A stretch of 64,000 nucleotides of DNA, from NCBI GenBank assembly GCA_016165875.1, contig JABBOT010000082.1, positions 5,135,168 through 5,199,167 of the forward strand. Direction: 5' to 3'. Positions 1-13,100 of the stretch are shown one piece after another. The notes under the pieces are model-generated. The model saw only the letters and a list, made by a program, of their open reading frames with translations, made no database searches and was not told where the DNA came from. The stretch comes from Acanthopleura granulata. Lineage: Eukaryota > Mollusca > Polyplacophora > Chitonida > Chitonidae. Position 1 is the first letter of the stretch, and the number at the start of each line of letters is the position of its first letter. The position numbers and the translations under genes are program-made.

Positions 1-500
1 AAATAGAAGTTTGGAATGCCCCACTTTGTCAGCCATATTGGAGGGATGTTGCTAAACCAACCTATGTTAAAATACACTAATATGGATGAAAATTTACTGT
101 TCCCTATTAACAACGACCCTGCATGCCAACACTCTAGTTCCTTGTTGTTGGCTCAACCTGCAAAGTTGAACAATGCAGTCCAGTTTGCTTAATATAAAAA
201 ATAAACATCAAATCATCAAGATGCTGATTTCAAATATCCATATCCTGAGGCCTCTAAAATCAACATAAAATGTGCCGCCGGTAAACGAGCGCTACATACA
301 TCCGCAGCAAGCTGTTGGTTTGCTACCTCTAATGGAGCAGCAAGTGAAGAGGCAAAGGTTATGACACAGGCCTTAGGCTTAAGGATCATTTGTCATGTTT
401 GTGGAAAGCATAAGTTCCTGAAAAGATATGGTCTGGAGAAAATGGTGCTGAAAAAGGAACAGGCAGAGAAATGGGAAGACTTTTGGGTGGAGGTAAAGAC
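1..500. other. Unassigned flank
   Basis: No gene, RNA or clear repeat structure was recognised here. The stretch is AT-rich and precedes the direct-repeat array at about 500-1240. Confidence 0.3.
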
Positions 501-1245
501 ATAATCCATAGACATAAATGACCTTGGATCAAGGTCTTGACACACCCGCTAGACCTAAGGAACATTTGCGCAAAGCATAAGCTTATGTAAAGTTATCGTT
601 TTTATGTCATGGCCTGGACCAAAATTTTAGCACAAAGTGCTATGGTGACCTAGACCTTGAACTTATGACCTTGACTCAAGACACACCCTTCTGGCCAAAG
701 GAACATTTATGCGAAGTATAAAGAGTTATGACCCGGAAAAAGCTGTGAGGATTATGTGCTATGGTGACCTTGACCATGAGTTAATGACCTTGGTTTAAGG
801 TCATTACACACCCTCCAAACCTAAGGAACATTTGCGCAAACCATGAGCTCGTGCAAAGTTACGGCCTGAACCAAAATTTTCGTATTATGTGCTTTGGTGA
901 CCTTGACTTTAAGCTAATGACCTTGTGTCATGGCCATGACACTCCCCCCAAACCTAAGGAACATTTGTCCAAAAGAATACGCTCTGCAAAGATATTCTTT
1001 TTAAAGTATGGCCCGGACCAAAAGTTTAGTATACAGTGCTATGGTGACCTTGACCTTGAGTTAATGACCATGGCTCAAGGTCATGACTCATCCTCCTGGC
1101 CTAAAAACATTCATGTAAAGCATAAGCTTCCACAAAGTTGTCGCTAAAAAGTTATGGCATGGACAAAACAGTGCAGACAGACAGACAGAACACGCCATAA
1201 CATAACACATCCGTTTTCATCGAAAGTGGGTGTATAAAAAGTTAA
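500..1245. repeat. Degenerate tandem repeat, 119-148 bp units
   Basis: Four or five diverged copies of one unit follow each other. Each has the words CTATGGTGACCTTGACC, AACCTAAGGAACATTTG and CAAAGTTATGGCC in the same order; the GCTATGGTGACC word recurs near 638, 757, 889 (as GCTTTGG) and 1037. The array ends in a GACA microsatellite and a GTGGGTGTATAAAAA-like terminus, which I associate with non-autonomous molluscan repeats. The 98-codon open frame at 851-1147 is internal to the repeat and starts with GTG, so I do not call it a gene. Confidence 0.75.
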
Positions 1246-2248
1246 GGCACAAAAAATAAAACAAAATGTCAAACCACTGTGTAATATAATTATAACATCC
1301 TGACACAGGAACCATTAATTTGCAAAAAAAAATTTAAATCGGCAAAAGTAATAGCAAAGCCTGACAAATGCGTGCTACACCTTTCGTAATATAGCAAGTA
1401 CATGTACATGTTGGATTGAGTTCATATCTGCATCATCCCATACTTTGCGCAATATTGTGCAATTAATTACATGTACTGCAAGTGATCACAAACATAAGGT
1501 AAAAAAAACAAATCATATAAGCTTAACAGTGAGATATATATACAATTTTTGGTTCATTACGTAAATCTCTTAGAACAAAAGGTTTATGTAGCTTGTACAT
1601 GCATACATGCCTGCTTATTGCTTCACACAAATACGTACAAATGTCACTGGTTGTACATAAATACATGCTTCAATAATACATACAGGTACAGACATACAAC
1701 ATACCAGTGCCACAAAAACCATAAATTCCAATGTTAGTCAAATCTGCTACTGCATGGAAATAAATTGCCACCAGCTTTTGTCACAACATGTATAGAAAAG
1801 ATCACAATAAAAATAGCTTTTTTACAGTAAAATTACATTGAAATTATTATTACAACTTGTGATGTATAAAACAGTCCCAATATACAATTATTTTGCACCA
1901 AATAATGCTGCTTTATGGTGTCTTGCAATGTATGAAAAACTGTGACCTGAGATAAACCACAAATTAAATTAATAACTGTGGACACAACAGTTTATATGTA
2001 AAATTTGAAAAATATGTACATTTTAATGACTAGTTGGGACAAATACTCTACTTTAATAGAAGACTAAAGTTTTGTAAACTTCTGATGATTACATGTAATC
2101 ATGTTATTTGAGCTTTCATTTTTGCATGAATACACATGAACGGTTTGGTTGAAATACAAATTACTCCAACAGAATAATAAACACAGAAGCTCACGTCAGG
2201 ATGTTTCCAACATGTCTAAATCCAACAACAAATCTCCCTTATGTTCCA

Positions 2249-2379
2249 GGCCCCAGTTTCATGAAGCGCACTTTGCTAACTATTCCCCTAACTGCCATGA
2301 CAACGTATATTTTAGAGACAGGAAGTGAACTTAGCTAAGTGCCACTTAGCACTACGTATGCTTCATGAAACCGGGCCCA
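2249..2379. mobile_element. MITE-like palindromic element
   Basis: The ends form inverted repeats: CAGTTTCATGAAGC on the left and GCTTCATGAAACC on the right, inside GC-rich GGCCCC/GGGCCC edges. The interior has TAGCTAAGTG/CACTTAGC words. There is no open frame. Size and structure fit a miniature inverted-repeat element; the family is unknown to me. Confidence 0.6.
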
Positions 2380-2689
2380 GGATTTTCAAGGCCAAATTTC
2401 AGGTATCTATAGGTCCCTCATGAGGTCGCATAATGAAAATGTGGGGCTACTAGAGACTGGTATGAGATGTATTTTAATGGCACCTTTATAAGCTATGCTG
2501 TACTCAACACGCATTTGCATGTTACGTCTACTGGTAATTGTGAATGATGTACTTAATTTAGATAAATGCATTTAGGCAGTTAGGAAACCATCATTTAGTG
2601 TACCAGGCTGCTTTTCCATCACTTCACAGACAAGAAATTAATTACTGTACAGAAAGTACCAATGAGACAGAAAGGTCCTCTGTGGCACG

Positions 2690-2830
2690 TCACCAGCTCA
2701 ACATCAGCCAAAAATTAGGTCTCTGCAAGCTCAGTGGGAGCTCAGTAAAAGCTCACCGCTGGCTCCACACTAGCTCATTTCTGAGTTCACCACTAGCTCA
2801 GTGCCAGCTCACCATCAGCAAACCTTTACC
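2690..2830. repeat. Short AGCTCA-rich cryptic repeat
   Basis: The word AGCTCA, with variants GAGCTCA and AGTTCA, recurs at 9-15 bp spacing. The 80-codon open frame across it (2598-2840) shows no family resemblance and I treat it as chance. Confidence 0.4.
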
Positions 2831-2879
2831 AGGGTCCTAGCATTTAGGCAGCATTCCATTAACCTCTGTCACTGTTGAC

Positions 2880-4191
2880 ACAGTGACCAGATAAGCTCTC
2901 CTCTTAAAGGGAAAGGCGTCATAAAAATGAGTAAAGAGACAATTAGACACATATTTTTCATCAAATCAAATGCAGTCAAATGCTTTGATTGTATGGATTG
3001 TTTTATGGACCATATTGATAATGTCTGTCTAGCATGACATCACAAATCTTTTCATACACCGGTATGTTCTGCCCTGAATAAAGTTCTTGTGAACCGTACC
3101 CCTGTAATGTGTCCCTTTCTATACAAAAGCTACCATGATATTTCAGCCCCGCTTTGGGGCCAGACTAAGGTTGGCGTGACGTCACGGTTCACACACATTA
3201 TTAATATGGTTCATAAAATCTACCATACAATCCTAACATTTGACCACATTTAATCTGGTGAAAAAAAATCTGAAAAATCACTGAATACATTTTCAGATAC
3301 AGTTTTTCATGGTATTTTTACCCACCATAACTTGCTTTTTCATGAGGTATTTTCCCATTCACACCCATTCAACATATCCATTTTTGGCAAATTCTCCCTA
3401 TTCTTTGTATGTGAATATGAAATTTTTCCTATACTTTACCAAGGGTGAAATCCTGCCTATTCTTCACCGAACAGTGAAATAATTCCTATCCTCAGAATCC
3501 TGTGAACAATGTGTTCATGTAAAGTAACCAATAAAAGATAACCAATAAAAGATACCCACTTTTCCTTGGGGATACATTTGGTGAAAAATTCATTTACAAC
3601 AAGTCAATATATAATGAAGACCTTCTTGGATGAAGAGAATTCTTGGAGACAGCTAAAATCTACTTTTAGAACGTGTTAAAGATCAAAAGTGTTCTGTTCT
3701 TTGTTCTGATTATATGTCAAATCACTGAGTACAATTCAATAATGGCCCCATTACACACTTGTAAATGTGGACGTAAATTTTAAAAAATATATAAAAAATA
3801 GTTTTACACATGTTGACATATATATGGAATGATTTTCCTTACAAAACCTTTAACATTTCATCAGACAACACTGATTGGTCATCACCAAGACTGCTGTGTC
3901 CAATCAGAGTCTTTGCACAAGTAAGTTTTATCAATATTCATGATATTATAACACCGCTGTTTTCACCTGCATGACACTGTCTGAGTTTTCAAGATGTCCC
4001 TGAAGTGATGCTCTTAAGTTCCAAACAACAGATTTGTTTGTCTACATGCACTATAAAATAATTCTTAGTTTCTCCAAAAAGTAAGAAGACTGAGTACTTT
4101 CATAAGAGAGTGCGCTTCAAAAAAATAAAAATTTCCCAACCTGAACTGCACGTGTAAAAATCAGTCAAAAATGACCAGTGCACTGAGGATA
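2880..4191. other. Gene-free stretch, probable 3' region of the GH5 gene
   Basis: No coding signal was seen. The right part lies directly downstream of the minus-strand GH5 stop codon and presumably contains its 3' UTR. A perfect 14-bp direct duplication (AACCAATAAAAGAT-type) is present near 3528-3555. Confidence 0.4.
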
Positions 4192-7100
4192 TCACAGCAA
4201 AATCGGCTTAGAATCCAAGGGAGATAACTTTGGGTTAGAGTTAACTCCCTTAATGCACTTCCACAAAATCCTGAGCAACTCAACACAAAACAAAACCAAA
4301 AGGAGCAGTAGCAAAAAATAAAATATGGAGAGACCATTATGGGTGATGGTGCAAAGCAAGCCACTGGTTTCAGAGAGAGTATCGTTGATGACTATGTCAA
4401 CACGACCTCCGAGACTCTGGTTATTTCTACCTTTCAGTGCCGAGATGCCGAGCATTTGCACCGTCAGATTGTCTGAAGCACCATCTTTATCTAGGGCGCA
4501 CCATGACCAGGCTCCGCTGTAACCATGTTCATATGCATGGGTGAACAGCTGCCTGGAGGAGAAACCTCCCCCTTTCTTCTGGCTGAACTCTCCGATAACT
4601 AGTGGCTTGTCTACCTGGTAGTAGGAGGCACTGATCTGCAAACACAGAAACATGTATCAACATTAACAGATATCCATCCCACTTACAGAATTAAAAAATA
4701 ATGGTTTCATTCGCTGCATAGTGAATGAAGCCATTTGTTTGAGTCTAACGCATCACCAGTTCATAAATAAGTTTTGCACTCATTTTCAGTTTTTCATTCC
4801 TTTCCTATTTCTCAAACTGATACCTATTTTCACCCCTTTGTTCTTAATACACTTCTCTTGCCTCGGCTATTCCATGGAAGAGTACACATCAACCACAGGA
4901 TCCATATTCTGAGAACCAATCAGAGTACAGTATTTGGGTGACACACAAATGTAAAAGTGTACTACACAGGTATGGTGACCTAATCCTGCTGAGCTCAGAC
5001 TGGAAAGTGATGAAACAAAAGGCTTTTTTTTTTCTCAATGTCACTGCATCTGGGTGTGAAGTACATGTAATAAAAATGTCAAAATTTAAGGCCACTCACA
5101 GAAATAAACTTGTTACCCTGTACCTGCTACGCGACTGGGTGGCATTTAACATGCTGACGTACATATGGTTTTCATAGCTGTTGGTGACAACATGTTTCAT
5201 TTCACACATGCAGATGATCTCTGTACTAGCCTATCCTCCCTTTCCATGTGTTCAGCTGGAACAACCTCGCTGAATGCCACAATGTTGCTTGCTGACAATT
5301 ACAGTGTTCAGCCAACATAATTCACTTCGCATATATATGGTGTAAGCAGTTGACATCTCTATTAACTGTATAGTAAGGATTTTGCAGATGTGTTAGAAAC
5401 AATTCTAGTGGCCTTGGTGACATGAAAATTAACTACCATTTCAAACACCAATTTACTATCACTTGATTGCAAAGGCTCAGGCATGGGCCCAAGGGCATTC
5501 CAGATGCCCTGTTCACCTTAGCTTTTCAATATTAAAAATCTGTGTGTGTTCATTCGGCGAATAGTTATAGCATGTCACATGATCATTACAGATCCCCAGA
5601 CTGCTATAATTTGCAATGACGATGTAACATGCCATGATGTACTTGCCTTAATTCAAGAATGGGTTATAATTTCCTACACTACTGATCCAAACTGGGTCTT
5701 GTTCAGTAACACAGCTGAGTAAAGTGTCTGTGCCCTAGTTTGGGAATGGGTCATCATTTGCTTACTTACCTTGAAGGGGTCATGTTTGGTGAAGAAGCCG
5801 AGAATATCGTAGGTGTGTATCTGATAGAAGTCCAGGTGTCCATCTGTAACGCCTCCCGCCTTGTTCAAGCAGGCGTCGGAGTAGAAGTTCGTCCTCGGCC
5901 ACTTCTCCACGATGGTATACCAGGTCCAAATGCCTACTGTCACCAAGGCCTAGTTACAAGGGCAAAATTGGGGTTTTCATTTATTTACTTATTCGATTGG
6001 TGTTTTACACTGCACTCAAGAATATATCACTTATACGATGGCAGCCAGCATTATGGTGGAATGAAACCAGGCAAAACCCTGGGGAAACCCATGGCCACCC
6101 GCCGGTTGCTGGCAAACCATCACACGTATGGCTGGAGTGGAAGCCAGAGTGAGCCTGGGGCTTTGACTTCTGATGGTAAACTGCAGAGTGGTGCCCCACT
6201 TGTGACCTGAATTCTACTATCCTTGTTAACAGCTTTTACCCTACGATATTTTGTAGCCTTACACTAAGATCCATCATAGCCTCTACACTACAATCCTCTG
6301 AGGCACATATCCCAAGATCAATCATTTTTCCCTCAAGATCTTTTGTTGCCTTTGTCCTAAGGTTACTCTATAACCCTCATCCTATGATCCTGTGTACCGT
6401 ATTACGATCCTTTGTGACATTTAATCGAAGATCATTTGCGTCTTTATCTAAAGATTCTCAGTGACTTTCATCTTCAGATCTTTTCATGACCATCATCCTG
6501 AGATACTTTGTGAACCTTAACATGCTTTGGGGCCATTATCCCAACATTTATATCACACTTTATGATTATCCTATGATCTTTTGTAGCATTCACTTTAAAA
6601 TCCTTTCATGTATTTAACTTTTTTTGCTATTTTCATCTTTACATTATTTGCCTGTAACAAAGACCCTTCTATGTGTAACCCAACAAAATAAGGGGTCTTA
6701 ATAATCTACACATTGTTTTTTGACGTCCTCTGAACACTGGAATTCAAATTTTTTATTCTGTTAAACTCGTGTTGTACTTAGAGATGTTTTCAGATATGCA
6801 GATATTTGCAGTCTACCAATTCTTAACCTTGGGACGTCTGGTCTTCACTTTTTAGCCAATACACATGTAAATGTAACAGTAATACTCAGTTTCTCTTTTC
6901 TCAGATGGTCATATGGAGTTCATCTGATGAGAAACAGATGGATCTCCACTCAACTACAAAAAACTGAGAGACAATCATCTTTTGCTTTCAACAGTTCGAA
7001 TATCTTCCAGAAAAATCAATAGTTACACTAAATGTCATACATAACAGCCAATCTCCAGCACTTATACATGCACATGTACCTTGGGGTCCTCCTGATGAAT

Positions 7101-10100
7101 AGCGCTAGCCTGTCTGCTGATGAACCGCGAGAGATCGTATCGTGGGTATTTGGCTTCCCAGCTGCCTCCCTCCCACGGCAGGGGGTCCAGCAGGGTGTCA
7201 AAACAATGGTCCTCATTATATACCCCTGGCAACAGTGAACACAAAAGAATACCAGAATACTGAGTTCTCATTAACCCCGTCTTAATATAACAAATGAAGC
7301 TATACACAAAGGCAAATGATGCCATGGTATAGAAGAACTTTCCCAATAACAGTACAAGTCACTTGCATTCTGTTTTCAGTGTAGGGATGAGTCGTAATAA
7401 TTTTATTTTGCTCAGTTTTATTTTTATTTAATATTTTTTTATGTCATGAAAAGCATGACAAATAAGGGGGCCTTTTCGGACTACATCTATCTACTGTGAC
7501 AACACATTAATTTCTTCATAAGAAATTCCGCTTTATTCACCAAACATTTCGCAAATAGATTTTTTTGTGAAATAATCTCTGAGCAATCGTCTTTAATAGA
7601 TCATTCCAGTAGCTTCTAATGGGCTTTTTAGCACTCATAATGACGTATAACTTGTTTAAGTGGTATTTAGAAGATGGGATGGAAGTACACTAGAACATGT
7701 CTTTCTTATGGATATACAACTTCTTAGTTTATTATCATGACGTTTCGATGTAGATACTAACATCGTTATCAAGTGAGTGAAATCAAGACATCGACGCTCT
7801 TAAATATAACAAGTAGAGATACAAGTGTCAACATGTAGAACAATATTCAGGAGCATTAGGCTTGATGGGGTTCCAGGTCAGTTTGGAGGATTAATAGGTC
7901 ATAGGCTGAGATCCCCCATCAACTCACAGGCAGCACACAGAATCCTCCAACTGGTAAGCACACTCTTAGTCAAAGAGCGTATCCGACACCATAGGAAAAC
8001 GAAAGCCTACTCCACTGGGGAGATAGCAACACAACAGGAGAAACTACAATCCACTCTACAGCCAGATGTGTACACCCAGCTACGCCAAGTACAGACCAAA
8101 TCTAACAACTCTCTCAACCTGCAAATTAAGTCCAAGCAACAGCAAAAGTTCAACAACATCACACGAAGCACAGTAAACCCAGCCAGCCAAAACCAGTTAG
8201 AGGTAAACAGAAGAGAATTCATTTCTAAAACTGTCGTCAACTTAAGCAGTAAACCACTCAACCCCCACCAACTGAACTTACTGTCCAAAGGGCTCAACTT
8301 TGGCCCAACGACCAATACCATACCTAAGGATGACTTCATCATTAACATTGAAGATGGTCTACACCAATTAGCTCCCAGGGGCCACATTGGCTACCTGAGG
8401 CACCAGATAGCAACCCTTCTGGACAAAGCCCAACCACAACACAACAACCTAACCAGAGAAGAGAGGAAAGCAATAACAGAACTGAAAGAAGACAAATCCA
8501 TAGTCATAGCACCAGTGGATAAGGGGAAAGCCACTGCTATACTTGACAAATCGGCCTTCAACACACTGGTCGACAACCTACTGGGAGACAAATCCATGTA
8601 CCGAACCCTAAAAATCGACCCCACCAACAAATACGAACGCCTGCACAGATCGTTTCTTAACCAACACAAAGCTAATGGAGAAATCACTCATGAAACACCC
8701 ACGACCACCATATGCCTGCGCAACCATCAAGATCCACAAAGACCCAGTAAAAGCCAAACTCCAGATATGCTCAAGAGGAACAGTCTTCTACAACACTGCC
8801 CAGTTCCTAACCAAAATCCTAACACCATGGTCCAAAGCAGCAGGCTTCTTTATAAACCACTCGGCAGAATTTTGCAAAAAAATTAGACCGATGAAGGAAC
8901 CATGTCAACTCGTGAGCTATGATGTTGTTATTCACGAATGTCCCCACTCACCTAGCTCTCGATCTGATCAAGCAAAAAATAACAAACCCACCCGTTACCC
9001 CGCTATCCCCAGGAAGCATTGTACGCCTGCTACAATACTGCTTATCATCCACATACTTCACATGGGGTGATACAATTTACGAGCAGATTCATGGCCTCCA
9101 CATGGGATCCCCACTCTCTCCGATAGTCTCCAAGATCTACCTGACAGAACTAAAGAACAAAGCCCTGTTGACATCACCTATCTAACCCATTTGCTGGATG
9201 CGTAATGTCGATGACACTTTTGATGCTCTACACCAGAACGATGATCCGATCGTATTACCAGACCACCTGAACTCACAACACCAGCGCATGAAATTTACAA
9301 TGGAAACAGAAACAGACCGTGAAATACCCTTCTTAGACGTCCAAGTAAAGAGAACCACAGATGGCCTACAAACCACAGTCTATCGCAAAGCAACCCACTG
9401 TGACCAGTATATCCACTAGAAGTCCAACCACTCACCCAAGACTAAGACTGACATCATTTAAACCCTCACTAGGAGAGCCACGCACATCTGCACCAACAAG
9501 CTAGATGAGGAGATAACACACCTGTGAGCTGTCTTCAGCCAACACAATGGATACCCAGCAAACAAAGTCAACAAAGCAATCCAGAAAGTTATACACCCAC
9601 CACCCAACCAACTGACAAGAGTCAGAGATGAAGGCCCTGGAATCCGAATAAGCCTTCCATATATCGGTCCAACCAGCCACAAAATTGCCCACCTATTAAA
9701 ACAATCCACGGGAATAGAAACCTTCTTTAAAAACCAGACTACACTCAAATCACTCCCCCATGCCACAGGGAAGAGGAGAGCCACTAAGCCCTCACCACCC
9801 AAAGGAGTTGTATACCAAATAAAATGCAACTGCAACACATCCTACATCGGAGAAACGGGAAGACCTCTGGGAGCCCGAATTAAAGAACACAAGTCGAAAA
9901 ATCTGATTCCAAATCCGCCATATGTGACCACATCCAAGAAAACTCACACCACAACATCAAATGGAACACAATCAGAACAAAAAACTCTAATCAACCCAAT
10001 TGGAAAAAGCGTAAACTACAAGAAGCCATCCAGATTAAGAGATTATAGCCTAGTCTCAACAGAGATCAAGGGATTTACCTTCCCTCAGCCTATGACCTAT

Positions 10101-13100
10101 TAATCCTACAAACTGACCTGGAACCCCATCAAGCCTAATGCCCCTGAATATTGTTCTACATGTTGACACTTGTATCTCTACTTGTTATATTTAAGAGCGT
10201 TGATGTCTTGATTTCACTCACTTGATAACGATGTTAGTATCTACATCAAAACGTCGTGATAATAAACCAAGAAGTTGTATATCCATAAGAAAGACATGTT
10301 CTAGTGCACTCATAATGATGTGAAAAATCTTTGGAAAATTACCTCCTTTGGTTGGATTTCTCCCACAAGAGAATGTAAAAATACATAATTTCAGGTATTA
10401 CTGAAGACGGTTCATCTCTCCTTTGAGGCTTACAATATTTTTTAATTCATGCACACTCTTAAATGGAGATGAAAACTGAATAGTATGTAAGTTTTGAGTT
10501 TTCAAACCTGACCTTTAGCTATGCATCCCTCAGGTTCATTAATAATCTCCCAGCTTCCTAAAGCTCTGAGATCCCTCAAAGCTCTCACCATGGGGCGCAG
10601 AGCATTGTCGATGTAGGATTCCAGCTTCTGTTCATCAGTGTATAGGCCCTTTAATATGTCACCTGCAAGAAAACATTAAACAAAAATTATTTAAAGGTCT
10701 AGAAAAGATATATGGGCAAAAAGGAGTAGTATTTTCTTAATTTATGCAGAATGCATCTACTGCTGCATGACAAAGAAACACCTGGTATAAACCAACATAA
10801 TATTCCGGGAAATTTAACCCAAAATGAAAGTAATTTTGAACAATTGTGCATATACAATCTGAACTACCATTTTGCAAAATATTGTTAATTTAATTTAAAG
10901 GGGCAATATGGATATGGGCCTGAAAATTATCAAGACACTGGCTCACCGATTTGAATATGTTCAAACTCATCCCTGCTAAATATATGTTGGAGAAATAAAC
11001 TGTAACATATATTTCTTTATAAGGTTGCTTCTCTTCAACAGTCTTCAGAAAATGATTGCCAGGAAATATAAAACTTTTTACCTAATTCTATGTGCGGACA
11101 TATATGTGACTATATGTGTCTATGTAGTGGCGTGCCTATTTTTACAGGAAAAATCTTTAACATAAAAGTTGCTACATTGTTGGGCCATCCTTACAGAATT
11201 CCTTGAGGTTAGCACAATCCTATAAGAAAAAATTAGTTCTTTTGGTATGTTTGGGATTTTTTTCCATCTACTGAAAAACAAGATCAGGGTTTTACAGAAA
11301 TTAACACCGAGAGAAAAAGAAAAAAAAGCTGAAATAAAAACCGTAGAATAGGTTCATTTTGGGGAGGTTGGTAAGGTTATCCTCAGGATGGCCTAATGAA
11401 CACATTTTTAATGACATGAATATTGGCATGACAGTCTGTGGATGGTGGGGCAAAAGGTTTTGAGAATCCACCATGGGATTCTAACAGGTTTTTACAAGTC
11501 ATCTCCATTTAAACATGACAGTGTTTGGAATGCCACGGTGCAATAAGGGCGAAATTAATCAAACAAACGAAGTAATAATATATCTATACTCACCACTCCA
11601 ACAATTCCACAAAGAGAAATTTATGAGTATATTTCTACTCTGAGCTCTGAGCAGAAAATCTCTCATATCAGACAGGATGTATTTGTCCAGGCCGGTAACA
11701 AACCCAGAGCTGTTGAACATTGGAGTTGATGTTCCACTCGCATGTAGCCACATACCTGAAAATGTTCGCGTCACAGATAATATTTATTTAGTTGATTGTT
11801 GTTTAATGCCATACTTACATGACTTAAGAGTTTTTCACATCTACAATGGTGGTCAGTGAGACAAAAAAACAATGACTGCCTAGCTTATAGCACCAACCTT
11901 TGACAAGTCACTGACAAACTTTCCCACTTTTGGCTATGCATGCCATATTGATTGGTGGAAGACAAGTGGTCTTCAAAGAATGCCGAGACTACATGTATGT
12001 AAACAGCCACAAAATCACTGTTGATTGCCTTACATATTGTCACCAATGAATGAGAATGAGTGAATTTACTAATTCCTTGCTCAAGGCTAGGTTTTATATA
12101 ATGTTTGGACAATAAATGCACAGTAAGAAGTAGGTCACAGCAATTTCATCTGCAGTATGTCATTAAAATATAATTTGCCTTGCTATTAATATCCATAAAC
12201 CTGTGTATAGTGGTGGATTTCTACCTACATGTACAATACATGTAATGCTTGCAGCTCAAAAAGCTCACACACTCAAACTATACTGAAGCTACATATACAT
12301 GTTCGGGATGTGTAAAGTTGAGGCTGGTGTCATGTGGCAGAGTGACATTAATTCATTGAAGAATCCACTTTTCACAGTGAACATTACCAGTAATGCAGCA
12401 AAATAAATGTCTTCCATCCAGCTATGCATGTTTTGATTCTGACATTTTAATGGTCTGCTGATATGAACTCATAATAGACATACTAATTTATTTCACTCTA
12501 GATTTATGCCATACTCCAGAATATTTCACTTGCAAGACCTCAGTCAGCATTATAGTGGATGGGAACAGGACAGGGTGGGAACTGGACTGGACTGGAGTCC
12601 GGAGGAAAACCCATGTCCATTCCACATGACTGGAGAGAAAGGCAACATCAGCCTGATCGACTCACAGCGGCCACATTGGTGAAAGGCTTCTGGGTCATTC
12701 TGCTGCATAAGCATGCTATGCCTCGAACAAAACACAACTCAACACCCTCCCTCTCCTCCAGCCTCGCCCCATTCAAGAAAGCTCACACTCGAGCATAAGG
12801 TTTCTTTCCTCCCACCAACATGCTGTGCTCACACAGACACGACAGTGAAAACATTGTCAAAATAGCACAGCTTTTAATACAGAACTCTGCTTCATGGCTT
12901 CATAAGCCCAAAATTAGGTTTCGTTAATCTTCATAATATATGCTATGCAGACTGTTCAGTAGTAAAACACACTGTAATTTTTGGTTTTTATCAGCCATAG
13001 TCCTCAGAATATTGTCCAGTGTGTTCATTTCCCTATCCCCTCCCATGTTATCTTTCACCTCGTCATCTGTTTGCCGCTGCCTCAAGTGGTTGAAGTGCCT

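Larger units (their letters stand above)
7647..10306 (+). mobile_element. Penelope-like retroelement with inverted terminal repeats
   Basis: An approximately 2.66-kb insertion in the GH5 gene. The ends are 223-bp inverted repeats (7688-7910 and 10084-10306) of about 95% identity by eye. A 41-bp non-repeated piece (7647-7687) separates the left target-site duplication from the left repeat; Penelope-like elements are known to carry a short one-sided extension and variably oriented terminal repeats. The interior encodes a Penelope-type reverse transcriptase followed by a GIY-YIG endonuclease, both broken by frameshifts and stops. The copy is dead as a coding unit but structurally complete. Confidence 0.9.

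Noticed and set aside
851..1147. 98-codon open frame
   Set aside because: It begins with GTG and lies inside a degenerate tandem repeat; its internal similarity is that of the DNA repeat.
5740..6210. 156-codon plus-strand open frame
   Set aside because: Antisense to GH5 exon 5 and then a SINE; no support as a gene.
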